A DNA stretch of 61,548 nucleotides from Erythrobacter sanguineus (GTDB lineage: Bacteria; Pseudomonadota; Alphaproteobacteria; Sphingomonadales; Sphingomonadaceae). The first letter of the stretch is position 1, and every line of letters begins with the position of its first letter. Location: positions 1-61,548 of the forward strand of contig CAMCUB010000019.1 in NCBI GenBank assembly GCA_945878845.1. Direction: 5' to 3'. The position numbers and the translations under genes were made by a program. The notes below the pieces were generated by a model. It had not been told where the DNA came from, ran no database searches, and was given only the letters and a program-made list of their open reading frames with translations. Shown here piece by piece: positions 24,336-33,594 of this stretch.

Positions 24336-24480
24336 GACGGGCCTCGGGTGCAATGATGGAGCCGCCCCCATGGGGCCAGCGGATTGGGCGCGCAAATGGA
24401 CGTTTCCCCGCGCGCCTTCAAGACAGTTTAGCGATAGGGCGTGAAAGCGGGCCTTGAATTGCGCCTAAACCCTGCAACCC

Positions 24481-25530
24481 TCAATTCCAGCCGGCGGCGT
24501 TGTAAAGCTCGACCGCGCGGGCCTCGTTTTGGCCGATCGCGGCGGCGGCGAGCGGGTCTGCCTTGAAGGTGCCGAGTTTCTCGACTGCCGAAGTCGGCGC
24601 GACGCCCTTGGCCGAAGGGTATTCGTTGTTGCCATTGGCGAGGAATTGCTGGGCCTTTTCCGAGGCGAGGTATTCGAGGAACTTCACCGCGTTCTCGCGA
24701 TTGGGCGCGGTCTTGACCAGCCCGGCGCCGCTCATGTTGACATGGGTGCCGGTGGTGGCCTGATTGGGGAAGATGATGCCGATGCTGTCCAGCACCTTGC
24801 GCTTCTCGGGCGTGTCGAAGCGCGCGAGGTAGTAGGTATTGACCAGCGAGATATCGCAGGCCCCGGCCGCCACGCTCTCGATATTCGACATGTCGTTTCC
24901 CTGCGGCGGACGCTGGAAATTGGCGACGACGCCCTTGGCCCAGGCCGCCGCCTTGGCCTCGCCGTCATGCGCGATCATGCTCGAAAGCAGCGCGATGTTG
25001 TAGACGCTGGAGGAGGAGCGCATGCAGATGCGGCCCTTGAACTCCGGCTTGGCGAGATCCTCGTAATTGGCGAGGCCTTGGGGGGCTCCCTTGGCCTTGT
25101 TGTAGATGATGATCCGCGCGCGGGTGGTGAGCGCGAACCAGCGGTTCTGCGGATCGCGCAGGTTGGCGGGGATGCGTTCCGCCAGCACCTTCGAATCGAC
25201 CGGCGCGAGGAACCCCGCCTGCTCGGCGCGCCACAGCCTGCCTGCATCGACCGTGACGAAGAGGTCGGCCTGGCTGTATTCGCCCTCGGCCGCGATGCGC
25301 TCGATCAGCGCGTCGGCATCGGCTTCGAGGCGGTTGACCTTGATGCCGCTGGTGCAGGTGAAATCCTCGTAGAGCGCAAGATCGGTGTCGTAGTGGCGCG
25401 AGGTGTAGACATTGACCACGCCCGCGGGCGCGGCGCAGGCGGCCTTGCTCGCGTCCCCGCCCTCACCGGCGCAGGCGGACAGGGCAGCCAGAGCGGCGCT
25501 GGCGATGGCGGCGAGGAACAGGTGCTTCAT
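24481..25530 (-). CDS. fbpA: Fe(III) ABC transporter substrate-binding lipoprotein
   Basis: An iron-binding protein of 349 residues. A signal peptide with the lipobox-like LSAC and a following Ala/Gly linker suggests lipid anchoring in the periplasm. The mature part shows VVNVYTSRHYDTDLALYEDF, the FbpA/FutA opening, and SLVNTYYLARF with the paired tyrosines that ligate Fe(III). Start ATG 25530. A long palindrome of Fur type lies 20 nt upstream. It works with the FbpC ATPase and FbpB permease encoded next to it. Confidence 0.92.
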   Translation of the reverse strand: MKHLFLAAIASAALAALSACAGEGGDASKAACAAPAGVVNVYTSRHYDTDLALYEDFTCTSGIKVNRLEADADALIERIAAEGEYSQADLFVTVDAGRLWRAEQAGFLAPVDSKVLAERIPANLRDPQNRWFALTTRARIIIYNKAKGAPQGLANYEDLAKPEFKGRICMRSSSSVYNIALLSSMIAHDGEAKAAAWAKGVVANFQRPPQGNDMSNIESVAAGACDISLVNTYYLARFDTPEKRKVLDSIGIIFPNQATTGTHVNMSGAGLVKTAPNRENAVKFLEYLASEKAQQFLANGNNEYPSAKGVAPTSAVEKLGTFKADPLAAAAIGQNEARAVELYNAAGWN

Positions 25531-25549
25531 GGGGGAGAGGCTTTCGGTC

Positions 25550-25580
25550 GGATAATTGCGAATGACTTGCAATATTATCC
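25550..25580. promoter_or_regulatory. Fur-like operator upstream of fbpA
   Basis: A 31-bp interrupted palindrome: outer arms GGATAAT/ATTATCC and an inner, exact ATTGC-N9-GCAAT. This agrees with the AT-rich inverted repeats bound by Fur-type iron regulators in alphaproteobacteria. It sits between fbpC and fbpA, 20 nt before the fbpA ATG, and should repress fbpA when iron is sufficient. Confidence 0.65.
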
Positions 25581-25595
25581 GCTGCCGCGCAAGCC

Positions 25596-26633
25596 CTAAG
25601 CGCGCAGGAAGGCGCGCACGCTCTCGGGATCTGGGATGACGCTGTAGGTCCGCTCGGGATCGACCGGCAACACGGTCTCGACCGTGATCGCCGCCCCGTC
25701 CGCGCCATCGAGCAAGACGCGGTTCCTCGGCCCAAGCGGGTGAATATCGCGCACCCGCCCGCCGCGCACATCGGCGACCGGCACCAGCCGGTCGGCCTGC
25801 ACCAAGAGGTCGAGCCGGCTCGCCCCCTCGGGAAGTTCGGCGCCAAGGCTTTCGAACGGCCACAGCCCGAACGGCGTGTCGAGGCCGCCTTCCGCCACCA
25901 TCCCCGGCACCACCTGCGCGCCGCTGAAGATCGCCCCGACAGCGGCGGTGGCGGGGGCCTCGTGCAATTCGAGCGGCGTGCCGAACTGGACGATCCGCCC
26001 GCGCTCCATCACCGCGATCCGGTCCCCGATATCGAGCGCCTCGGCGGGATCATGCGTCACCAGCACCACGGTCGAGCCCGCCTCGCGCAGCAGGATGCGG
26101 CATTCACGGCGCAAGCTGCGGCGCAGCACGATGTCGACGCTGGCGAAGGGCTCGTCCATCAGCAGCACTTGCGGTTCAGGCGCCATCGCGCGGGCGAGCG
26201 CGGCGCGTTGCTGCTGGCCGCCCGAAAGTTCGTGAGGGAAGCGCGCGCCCATCCCGGCCAGCCCGACCTTGGCGAGCCACGCGTCCGCCTCCCCGCGCCG
26301 TTCGCGCGGCAGGCCGAAGGCGACGTTAGCGGCCAGCGTCATATGCGGGAACAGTGCGCCGTCCTGGAACACGAGGCCGACAGGGCGCGCCTCGGGCGGA
26401 GGGTTGTGGCCTGCGTCCGCCAGCATCTCGCCTGCCAGCGCGATCTCGCCCTGCTGGACGCCCAAGAGCCCCGCTGCCAGCCCCAAAAGCGTTGACTTCC
26501 CGCAACCCGACGCGCCAAGCAGGCAAGTGATCTCCCCCGCGGGCGCGGTGAAGCTCACGTCCTCCAGCGCCTGCACCGCACCGTAAGCATGGGCAATATG
26601 TCGAAATTCGAGGCTCAATGGCGCTGTCCGCAA
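25596..26633 (-). CDS. fbpC: Fe(III) ABC transporter ATP-binding protein
   Basis: A 345-residue ATPase. Walker A LLGASGCGKSTLLGLAAGLL, Q-loop GLVFQDGALF, signature HELSGGQQQRAALARAM, Walker B VLLMDEPFASVD and switch VTHDP are all present. A C-terminal TOBE-like regulatory domain follows residue 240. The first codon is TTG at 26633 (an in-frame TTG at 26618 is possible), so its start overlaps that of the divergent permease gene. It powers ferric iron import through FbpB. Confidence 0.93.
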   Translation of the reverse strand: MRTAPLSLEFRHIAHAYGAVQALEDVSFTAPAGEITCLLGASGCGKSTLLGLAAGLLGVQQGEIALAGEMLADAGHNPPPEARPVGLVFQDGALFPHMTLAANVAFGLPRERRGEADAWLAKVGLAGMGARFPHELSGGQQQRAALARAMAPEPQVLLMDEPFASVDIVLRRSLRRECRILLREAGSTVVLVTHDPAEALDIGDRIAVMERGRIVQFGTPLELHEAPATAAVGAIFSGAQVVPGMVAEGGLDTPFGLWPFESLGAELPEGASRLDLLVQADRLVPVADVRGGRVRDIHPLGPRNRVLLDGADGAAITVETVLPVDPERTYSVIPDPESVRAFLRA

Positions 26634-28300
26634 ATCTACCGGTAGGCCGCCTTAGGCGAACTGCCAGCGGGGCTGCAAGCGGAGCCGCAGGTGGCTGGAC
26701 GCTGGGCGCGCTGGCGCTGGCGGCGCTGGTCGGCATGCCGATCGCCGCGATTCTGTGGGCGGCGCTCGGCGGCGGGGGCGAGTCCATCGCCGCGCTCGCG
26801 GGCACCGTGCTTCCCACCTACATCGCCAACACCGCCGCGCTGATGGCGCTGGCGGGCGGGATCGCCGCAGTGACGGGGACAGGCTGCGCATGGCTGGTCG
26901 CCGCCACGCGCTTTCCCGGACGGCGGGTGCTGAGCTGGGCGCTGGTGCTGCCGCTGGCGCTCCCGGCTTACTTGGCCGCCTATATCTATGCCGGGCTGCT
27001 CGATTACGCCGGGCCGGTGCAGACGGGTTTGCGCGATGCCACCGGGTGGGGCGCGGGCGATTACTGGTTCCCCGACATCCGCTCGCTCCCCGGCGGAGCC
27101 TTTGTGCTCGGCTTCGTGCTCTACCCGTACGTCTATCTCCTCGCACGCACCGCCTTTGCCACCCAGAGCCGCACCCAGTTCCGCGCCGCGAGGAGCCTCG
27201 GCGCAGCGCCTGCCCGCGCCTTTTGGCACGTCGCCCTCCCCGCCGCGCGCCCGGCCATCGCCGGAGGCCTCGCGCTGGTGCTGATGGAGGTGCTCGCGGA
27301 CTTCGGGGTGGCCGAGTATTTCGCGATCCCCACCTTCTCGACCGGCATCTTCCGCTCGTGGCTGGCGATGGGCGACAAGCCCGCGGCCTTGAAGCTCGCC
27401 GCCGTCATGCTGGTCTTCGTCATCGCGCTGGTCGCGTGGGAGGCGCACACGCGGCGCGGGCGGAGTGACAGCCGCGATGGCCTCGCCGCGCGCGATACCG
27501 ACGAGCCGCTGGTGCACCTCTCGCCAACGGCCAAGGCGCTGGCGTTCCTTGCCTGCCTCGCACCGGTGCTGATCGGCTTCGTGGTGCCCGCAGGCTATCT
27601 GGTAAGCCTCGCCATGACCCCGACTGCACAGGCCGCGGCGGGCGAGCTTGCGACTTACCTCAGCGCCAGCCTGTGGCTTGGCGGTGTCACGGCGGCGCTG
27701 TGCGTGGCTGCAGCGCTGCTGCTCGCCTTCGCCCGGGCGCGCGCGGCCTCGCGCCTCACCGCGGGCGCGATCCGACTGGCGACGCTGGGCTATGCCCTGC
27801 CCGGCGCACTGTTGGCAGTTGGCCTGCTCGCACCGCTTGGCAGCCTCGACATCGCGCTCACCCGCTTTGCGCGCGACACGCTCGGCTGGAGCGGGGGCCT
27901 GCTGCTGACGGGCACCAGCGCGGTGCTGGTCTATGCGCTGGGCGTGCGGTTCATGACGGTCGCCTACAACACCGTAAGCGGCGGCCTTGCGCGCATCCCC
28001 CCGGGGCTCGACGCCGCCGCGCGCAGCCTCGGCGCGGGGCCATCGCGGGTGCTGGCGCGGATCTATGCGCCGCTGCTTGCCCCCAGCCTTGCGGGCGCCG
28101 CCGCGCTGGTGTTCATCGACACCCTACGCGAGCTTCCCGCAACCCTGATCCTGCGCCCCTTCAACCTAGAAACCCTCGCCACCCGCACCTACCGCCTCGC
28201 GGGCGACGAGCGGCTGGTCGAGGCGGCGATCCCCGCGCTGATCCTGCTCGCGGCGGGGCTGTTGCCCGTTCTCGTGTTGAACCGTTTAGGGAAGCGCTAG
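26618..28300 (+). CDS. fbpB: Fe(III) ABC transporter permease
   Basis: A fused permease of 560 residues with about twelve transmembrane helices in two halves. Each half carries an EAA-type loop that docks with the ATPase: AARSLGAAPARAFWHVALP near residue 195 and ARSLGAGPSRVLARIYAPLL near 470. This is the FbpB/AfuB layout. It is divergent from fbpC with starts overlapping by 16 nt, so the promoter for one must lie inside the other gene. bchI follows 69 nt later. Confidence 0.93.
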   Translation: MALSANLPVGRLRRTASGAASGAAGGWTLGALALAALVGMPIAAILWAALGGGGESIAALAGTVLPTYIANTAALMALAGGIAAVTGTGCAWLVAATRFPGRRVLSWALVLPLALPAYLAAYIYAGLLDYAGPVQTGLRDATGWGAGDYWFPDIRSLPGGAFVLGFVLYPYVYLLARTAFATQSRTQFRAARSLGAAPARAFWHVALPAARPAIAGGLALVLMEVLADFGVAEYFAIPTFSTGIFRSWLAMGDKPAALKLAAVMLVFVIALVAWEAHTRRGRSDSRDGLAARDTDEPLVHLSPTAKALAFLACLAPVLIGFVVPAGYLVSLAMTPTAQAAAGELATYLSASLWLGGVTAALCVAAALLLAFARARAASRLTAGAIRLATLGYALPGALLAVGLLAPLGSLDIALTRFARDTLGWSGGLLLTGTSAVLVYALGVRFMTVAYNTVSGGLARIPPGLDAAARSLGAGPSRVLARIYAPLLAPSLAGAAALVFIDTLRELPATLILRPFNLETLATRTYRLAGDERLVEAAIPALILLAAGLLPVLVLNRLGKR

Positions 28301-28369
28301 AAAAACTGTCAGGCCACCTTGTCACTTGGCCTTGTCCAAACGCGCCCGAACGTTCACAAGGTGCGGTAC

Positions 28370-29371
28370 ATGGCACGCTTCCCTTTCTCCGCAATCGTCG
28401 GTCAGGACGAGATGAAACAGGCCCTGCTGATCGCAGCGGTCGACCCCTCGATTGGCGGCGTGATGGTCTTCGGCGACCGCGGCACCGGCAAGAGCACCGC
28501 CGCGCGCGCGCTCGCCAGCCTGCTGCCGCCGATCATGGCGGCAGAAGGCTGCCCCTATGGCGCATCCAAAGAGGATCAGGCCCGCTATCCCGAGGTCTGC
28601 GGACAGGGCAAGCTGGTCAAGCGCGCCGTGCCCTTCGTCGACATGCCCTTGGGCGCGACCGAGGACCGGGTGATCGGCAGCCTCGATCTCGAACGCGCGC
28701 TGCGTTCGGGCGAGAAGGCGTTCGAGCCCGGCCTGCTCGCCAAGGCGCATCGGGGCTTCCTCTATATTGACGAGATCAATCTGCTCGAGGATCACCTCGT
28801 CGACCTGCTGCTCGATGTCGCGGCCTCGGGCGAGAATGTGGTCGAGCGCGAGGGCCTGTCGGTCCGCCACCCGGCCAAATTCGTGCTGATCGGCAGCGGC
28901 AACCCCGAGGAAGGCGAACTGCGCCCGCAACTGCTCGACCGCTTCGGCCTGTCGGTCGAGGTGCGCAGCCCCAAGGACATCGAGGTGCGCATCCAGATCA
29001 TGCGGCTGGTCGCCGAGAACGAGCGCGATCCTGAAAACTTCGCCGCACGCTGGGCGGGCGAGGACGAAGCAATCCTCAAGCGCGTCGCCAAGGGCAAGGC
29101 GCGCCTCGCCAAGCTGGAAGCGGGCGAGGACGTGCTGCGGGATGCCGCCGAGCTGTGCCTTGCGGTCGGCGCCGATGGCCTTCGCGGCGAGCTTACGCTG
29201 ATGCGCGCTGCCCGCGCGCTGGCGGCGCTGGAGGGCGCGAAGAAGGTCACCCGCAAGCACCTGATCGCCATCGCCCCCTCGGCGCTGCGCCACCGGTTGC
29301 GGCGTGACGTGCTTGACGAGACCGGCTCAACCACGCGCATCACCCGGGCGATTGCCGAGCTGTTCGGATGA
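28370..29371 (+). CDS. bchI: Magnesium chelatase ATPase subunit I
   Basis: A AAA+ subunit (333 residues) of the enzyme that inserts Mg2+ into protoporphyrin IX, the first committed step of bacteriochlorophyll synthesis. MARFPFSAIVGQDEMKQALL opens the protein; Walker A is FGDRGTGKST, Walker B LYIDEINLLEDHL, and the C-terminal helical domain reads ALRHRLRRDVLDE. ATG 28370 is preferred; the open frame extends to 28319 without homology. It overlaps bchD as ATGA. A weak TGT-N12-TCA motif at 28307 precedes it. Confidence 0.96.
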   Translation: MARFPFSAIVGQDEMKQALLIAAVDPSIGGVMVFGDRGTGKSTAARALASLLPPIMAAEGCPYGASKEDQARYPEVCGQGKLVKRAVPFVDMPLGATEDRVIGSLDLERALRSGEKAFEPGLLAKAHRGFLYIDEINLLEDHLVDLLLDVAASGENVVEREGLSVRHPAKFVLIGSGNPEEGELRPQLLDRFGLSVEVRSPKDIEVRIQIMRLVAENERDPENFAARWAGEDEAILKRVAKGKARLAKLEAGEDVLRDAAELCLAVGADGLRGELTLMRAARALAALEGAKKVTRKHLIAIAPSALRHRLRRDVLDETGSTTRITRAIAELFG

Positions 29372-31065
29372 TCTCCGCCAACGCCGCCGCCGCCGATCCG
29401 CTGGAAGACGCGGTGCTGGCGGCGCGGCTGTTCGCCCTCGCGCCGCAGGTGTTCAAGGGGATGGTCCTGCGCGGGCCCGGCCCTGCGCGCGAGGCGCTGG
29501 TCGCGGCGCTGGGCGAGGCGATACAGCTGCGCCGCCTTCCCGGCCATGTCGATGACGAGCGGCTGCTCGGCGGGATCGATCTGGCCGCCAGCCTCTCTGC
29601 CGGAAAGCCGGTGCGCCAGACCGGGTTGATCGAGGAAGCGCGCGGGGGCGCGCTGATTGCAGGCATGGCCGAGCGGATGGACGGCAGCATCGCGGGACGG
29701 CTGGCGCAGGCTTTGGACGAAGGCAGCGCCGCGCTGGTGCTGCTCGACGATGCGGCGGAACCCGAGGAAGCGCCGCCTGCGAGCCTGACCGAGCGCCTTG
29801 CATTCCAATGCGACCTCTCGGCTTCGCGCCGCTGGCAGGACGTGGCGCTTGCGCCTCCCGCAGGCACGCTCGCAGCTGTCGCGCCGCTGGACCATGACGC
29901 GCTTGGCGCGCTCGCCGCGACGGCGGAGGCGCTGGGGGTCGATAGCCTGCGCGCTCTCATCCATGCCTCGGAGGCCGCCCGCGGGCTCGCGGCGCTGGCG
30001 GGACGCGATGCGGCCGGGAAGGCCGATCTCGCCGGCGCGGTGCGGCTGGTGCTCGCCCCGCGCGCGACGCGCCTGCCGCCGCAGGAAGCCGAGGCTCCGC
30101 CCCCCGAAGAACCGCCCCCGCCGCCCGAGGGCGAGCGCGACGACCAATCCGACAGCGAGCAGCAACAGCAGGAACCCGACCTCTCCGAGATCCTCGTCGA
30201 GGCGGCCAAGGCGGCGATCCCGGCGGGGCTGCTCGAGAGCCTCGCCCAAGGCAAGGCCCCGCGCCGTGCGTCCTCGAGCGGAACCGGGCAGAAGCGCAAG
30301 GCGGCGACCCGCGGCAAGCCGCTGGGCGCGCGGCCGGGAATGCCGCGCGGGGGGCACAAGCTCGCGCTGATCGATTCGTTGAGGGCCGCCGTCCCCTGGC
30401 AGGCCGTGCGCCGCCGTGAGCAAGGCGCGGACGCCGAGGCACCCATCATCATGCGCAAGGAAGACCTGCGCATCCGCCGCTTCGAGGAGCGCAGCGCGCG
30501 GGTCACGATCTTCGCGGTCGACGCCTCCGGTTCCGCCGCCGCCGCGCGGCTGGCCGAGGCCAAGGGCGCGGTCGAGCTGATGCTGGGCCAGGCCTATGTC
30601 ACCCGCTCGGAAGTGGCGCTGGTCGCCTTCCGGGGCACTTCGGCCGAGTTGCTGCTCCCCCCCACCCGCTCGCTGACCCGCGCGCGCCGGACGCTGGCCG
30701 AACTGCCCGGCGGCGGGGGCACACCGCTCGCGCTCGGCCTCAATGCCGCGCGCGAAGTGGCCGAGGCCGTGATCGCCAAGGGCCGCAGCGCCGCGCTGGT
30801 GATCCTCACCGACGGGCGCGCCAATATCGCCGCTGACGGGTCGCCCGGCCGCCCGCAGGCCGCCGCCGATGCCGAGATCGCCGCCAAGGCCATCGCCGCG
30901 CGCGGGATCGACGCGCTGGTGGTCGATATCTCCGCCCGCCCGGGCCCGGAGGGTGCTGCCCTCGCCCGGGCGCTGGGCGGGCGCTTCCTTGCCCTCCCCC
31001 GCGCCGATGCGCGGATGCTGCAAGCCGCGATTCAAGCCGTCCAGCCGCTCGGCAAGGCGGCATGA
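29368..31065 (+). CDS. bchD: Magnesium chelatase subunit D
   Basis: A 565-residue subunit joining BchI and BchH. An inactive AAA domain (without an intact Walker A) covers about residues 1-240, followed by a Pro/Glu/Gln-rich acidic linker (about 240-275) and a C-terminal von Willebrand A domain with the MIDAS motif FAVDASGSAAAARL, GGGGTPLALGL and VILTDGRANI. It is coupled by ATGA overlaps to bchI upstream and bchO downstream. Confidence 0.95.
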   Translation: MISANAAAADPLEDAVLAARLFALAPQVFKGMVLRGPGPAREALVAALGEAIQLRRLPGHVDDERLLGGIDLAASLSAGKPVRQTGLIEEARGGALIAGMAERMDGSIAGRLAQALDEGSAALVLLDDAAEPEEAPPASLTERLAFQCDLSASRRWQDVALAPPAGTLAAVAPLDHDALGALAATAEALGVDSLRALIHASEAARGLAALAGRDAAGKADLAGAVRLVLAPRATRLPPQEAEAPPPEEPPPPPEGERDDQSDSEQQQQEPDLSEILVEAAKAAIPAGLLESLAQGKAPRRASSSGTGQKRKAATRGKPLGARPGMPRGGHKLALIDSLRAAVPWQAVRRREQGADAEAPIIMRKEDLRIRRFEERSARVTIFAVDASGSAAAARLAEAKGAVELMLGQAYVTRSEVALVAFRGTSAELLLPPTRSLTRARRTLAELPGGGGTPLALGLNAAREVAEAVIAKGRSAALVILTDGRANIAADGSPGRPQAAADAEIAAKAIAARGIDALVVDISARPGPEGAALARALGGRFLALPRADARMLQAAIQAVQPLGKAA

Positions 31066-31952
31066 GCGCGCTCGACTGGAGCCGCGAGGGGCTGATCTGG
31101 CCGCACCGCGCGGCGAGCACTTTCGTCCGCACCGGCGCGGCGCGCTGGCATGTGCAGCGGATGGGCTCCGGCACGCCGATCCTCCTGCTCCACGGCACCG
31201 GTGCCTCGGTCCATTCGTGGCGCGGGCTGATGCCGCTGCTCGCGGAGCGTCATGACGTCATCGCGTTCGACCTGCCGCGCCACGCCTTCACCACCGGCCA
31301 CGATGCCTATGCGATGAGCCTGCCCGCGATGGCGCGCGAGGTGGCGCGGCTGCTGGAGGCGATCGAGGTCAAGCCTGCCGCGATTATCGGGCACTCGGCG
31401 GGCGCGGCGATCGCGCTGCAACTGGCGCTCGATCAGGGCTATGGCGGCCCGATCGTCGGCCTCAGCGCGGCGCTGCGCCCCTTTCCGGGAGCGATGGCGC
31501 AGATCTTTCCGGCGGTCGCCAAGGCGCTGTTCGTCAACCCGCTGGTGCCGCGCATCTTCACCGGGAGCATCGATCTTGTCGGAGGCGCGGAGAAGTTCAT
31601 GTGGCGCTCGACCCACTCGCGGATCGATAAGGCAGGGCTCGCCTGTTACGCCAAGCTCCTGAAGCACCCCGGCCACGCCAGCGGCGCGCTGGCGATGATG
31701 GCGAACTGGGACCTGCCCTCCTTGCGCGAACGGATGGGTGAGGCGCGCAACCCGATGCTCCTGCTCCACGGCGCGAACGACCCCGCGATCCCGCCCGACT
31801 GGGCGCGCGATGCCGCCGGATGGCTCCCGAACGCGCGGCTGGAACTTCTCCCCGGCCTCGGCCATTTGGCCCACGAGGAAGCCCCCGAACTCGCCGCGTC
31901 GCACATCGCGGCGTTCCTCGAAGGGCTGCATCAGGAGGAGCAGGCGCGATGA
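31062..31952 (+). CDS. bchO: Magnesium chelatase accessory protein BchO (alpha/beta hydrolase)
   Basis: An alpha/beta-hydrolase of 296 residues that accompanies bchID in photosynthesis clusters; its precise reaction is not settled. Oxyanion-type motif LLHGTGASVHSWRGLMPL, nucleophile elbow IGHSAGAAIALQLAL and C-terminal His in GLGHLAHEEAPEL are all visible. It overlaps bchD at its start and a 51-codon gene at its end, each as ATGA. Confidence 0.93.
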   Translation: MSALDWSREGLIWPHRAASTFVRTGAARWHVQRMGSGTPILLLHGTGASVHSWRGLMPLLAERHDVIAFDLPRHAFTTGHDAYAMSLPAMAREVARLLEAIEVKPAAIIGHSAGAAIALQLALDQGYGGPIVGLSAALRPFPGAMAQIFPAVAKALFVNPLVPRIFTGSIDLVGGAEKFMWRSTHSRIDKAGLACYAKLLKHPGHASGALAMMANWDLPSLRERMGEARNPMLLLHGANDPAIPPDWARDAAGWLPNARLELLPGLGHLAHEEAPELAASHIAAFLEGLHQEEQAR

Positions 31953-32104
31953 ACTTCGGCTGGATCGAGATCGGGCTGTTCTACGGCGTCGCGGTCGCCT
32001 TCGGGCTGTGGCAGTATATCGCGATGGACCGGAAGCTCAAGCGGACCCGCGCCGAGCGGGAGGCGCGGGAAGCCGCGACGCGCGACAGCAAGCCGGACGC
32101 CTGA
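31949..32104 (+). CDS. 51-residue single-helix membrane protein in the bchIDO operon
   Basis: The ATG overlaps the bchO TGA by 4 nt, so it is translationally coupled. One transmembrane helix (IEIGLFYGVAVAFGLWQYIA) is followed by a strongly charged tail rich in Arg, Lys and Glu that may form a short coiled coil. I do not recognise a family. Coupling to the Mg-chelatase genes suggests a membrane tether or assembly factor, but this is only inference; a generic small membrane protein is equally possible. Confidence 0.65.
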   Translation: MNFGWIEIGLFYGVAVAFGLWQYIAMDRKLKRTRAEREAREAATRDSKPDA

Positions 32105-32152
32105 CCGCACCGGCGGGGAGACAGACCCGCTCGGCCGCGATATGGAGCCGCG

Positions 32153-32701
32153 ATGGCCCGGCTGCTCCTGTTCAACAAACCCCTCGGCGTGCTCTCGCAG
32201 TTCACGGACAAGGGCTCGCCCACCACGCGCGCGACCCTCAGCGACTTCATCGCCACGAAGGGCGTCTACCCCGCAGGCCGGCTCGACCGCGACAGCGAGG
32301 GGCTGCTGCTGCTCACCGACGACGGGCGGCTACAGGCACGCATCGCCGATCCGCGCTTCAAGCTGCCCAAGACCTACCTCGTGCAGGTCGAGGGCGACCC
32401 CGAGGAGGAGGCGCTGGAGCCGCTGCGCAAGGGCGTCCGGCTTAACGACGGGATGACTCTCCCCGCAGAGGTGGCCCGCATCGACCCGCCCGGGCTGTGG
32501 GAGCGCGATCCGCCGATCCGCGTGCGCAAGTCGATCCCCGACGCCTGGCTGAAGCTCACCATCCGCGAGGGCCGCAACCGGCAGGTGCGGCGCATGACGG
32601 CTGCGGTCGGCCTGCCCACGCTGCGACTGGTGCGCTGGTCGATCGGCGACTGGACGGTCGAGGGGCTCGCCCCGGGCGAGGTCAGGGAAACTCTCGCATG
32701 A
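32153..32701 (+). CDS. rluE: rRNA pseudouridine synthase, RluE type
   Basis: A 182-residue enzyme of the RsuA/RluB/E/F family that isomerises a uridine in 23S rRNA. The catalytic aspartate lies in [33 protein letters not shown] and the C-terminal [20 protein letters not shown] are also diagnostic. It lacks an N-terminal S4 domain, as in RluE. It overlaps rlmJ as ATGA. It is a housekeeping gene between bchO and the ars genes. Confidence 0.92.
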   Translation: MARLLLFNKPLGVLSQFTDKGSPTTRATLSDFIATKGVYPAGRLDRDSEGLLLLTDDGRLQARIADPRFKLPKTYLVQVEGDPEEEALEPLRKGVRLNDGMTLPAEVARIDPPGLWERDPPIRVRKSIPDAWLKLTIREGRNRQVRRMTAAVGLPTLRLVRWSIGDWTVEGLAPGEVRETLA

Positions 32702-33528
32702 ATTACCGCCACGCCTTCCACGCCGGCAACAGCGCCGATGTCGTCAAGCACGCCCTGCTGATCGCACTGGTGCAGGCGCTTCAGCTCAAGCCTTCGGCGC
32801 TGACGCTGATCGACACCCATGCGGCCTGCGGGCTCTATGACCTCCAAGGCGACGAGGCCGGGCGCACCGGCGAGGCAGCGGGCGGCGTGCTGCGCGCTTT
32901 TGCCGATGCGAACCCGCTGCTGGACGACTACCGCGCCGCCGTGCGCGCCGAGAACGACGGGCCGGAACCCCGCCTCTACCCCGGCTCACCCCGGATCCTT
33001 GCGCAGGCCTTGCGCGAACAGGACGCGCTGATCCTCAACGAAAAGCACCCCGAGGACGCGCGCTCCTTGCGCGAAGCGATGCGCGGCACCCCCGCCGCCA
33101 TCCACACCCGCGACGCCTACGAACTGTGGCTCGCGCTGCTGCCGACCCGCACGCCGCGCGGGCTGGTGGTGGTCGACCCGCCCTACGAGGAGACCGACGA
33201 GCGCGCCCGCATCACTGCCACCCTCGCCGCTGCGCACCGCAAATGGGCGCACGGCGTGACGGTGATCTGGTATCCGCTCAAGGAACGGCCCACCCATGCG
33301 CTGTGGAAGGACAAGCTGCGCAAGACCGGCATCCCGAAGTTCCTCAACGTCGAGCACTGGCTCTACGATGCCGACCAGCCGGGCATCTACAACGGCGCGG
33401 GGCTGTTCATTGTGAACCCGCCCTATGCCTTCACGCAAAGCCTACCGCCCCTGCTCGAAGCCCTGTGCACCGCGCTGGCGCCCGAGGGGCACCGAGGCAC
33501 GCTCAAGGCGGAGTGGCTGGTCAAGTAG
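32698..33528 (+). CDS. rlmJ: 23S rRNA (adenine(2030)-N6)-methyltransferase
   Basis: A 276-residue SAM-dependent N6-adenine methyltransferase. The opening [20 protein letters not shown] is the RlmJ hallmark, and the catalytic motif [14 protein letters not shown] matches the DPPY box. ATG 32698 overlaps the rluE stop; longer frames upstream are shadows. Together with rluE it forms a rRNA-modification pair. Confidence 0.95.
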   Translation: MNYRHAFHAGNSADVVKHALLIALVQALQLKPSALTLIDTHAACGLYDLQGDEAGRTGEAAGGVLRAFADANPLLDDYRAAVRAENDGPEPRLYPGSPRILAQALREQDALILNEKHPEDARSLREAMRGTPAAIHTRDAYELWLALLPTRTPRGLVVVDPPYEETDERARITATLAAAHRKWAHGVTVIWYPLKERPTHALWKDKLRKTGIPKFLNVEHWLYDADQPGIYNGAGLFIVNPPYAFTQSLPPLLEALCTALAPEGHRGTLKAEWLVK

Positions 33529-33536
33529 TTGCCCGA

Positions 33537-33574
33537 TTGACAGCACGCGCGCCGCACAATAATTCCATAATTAT
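33537..33574 (+). promoter_or_regulatory. arsR promoter with overlapping operator
   Basis: TTGACA at 33537-33542, a 17-bp spacer and TAATTC at 33560-33565 make a good sigma-70 promoter. An exact inverted repeat ATAATT-CCAT-AATTAT (33559-33574) covers the -10 element, which is where an ArsR repressor would bind. It begins nine bases after the rlmJ stop. Confidence 0.7.
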
Positions 33575-33594
33575 CGAATCGTTGGAGTGTTGCC

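Noticed and set aside
28307..28324. PpsR box upstream of bchI
   Set aside because: TGTCAGGCCACCTTGTCA has the spacing but the right half is TCA, making it a direct rather than inverted repeat; not convincing.
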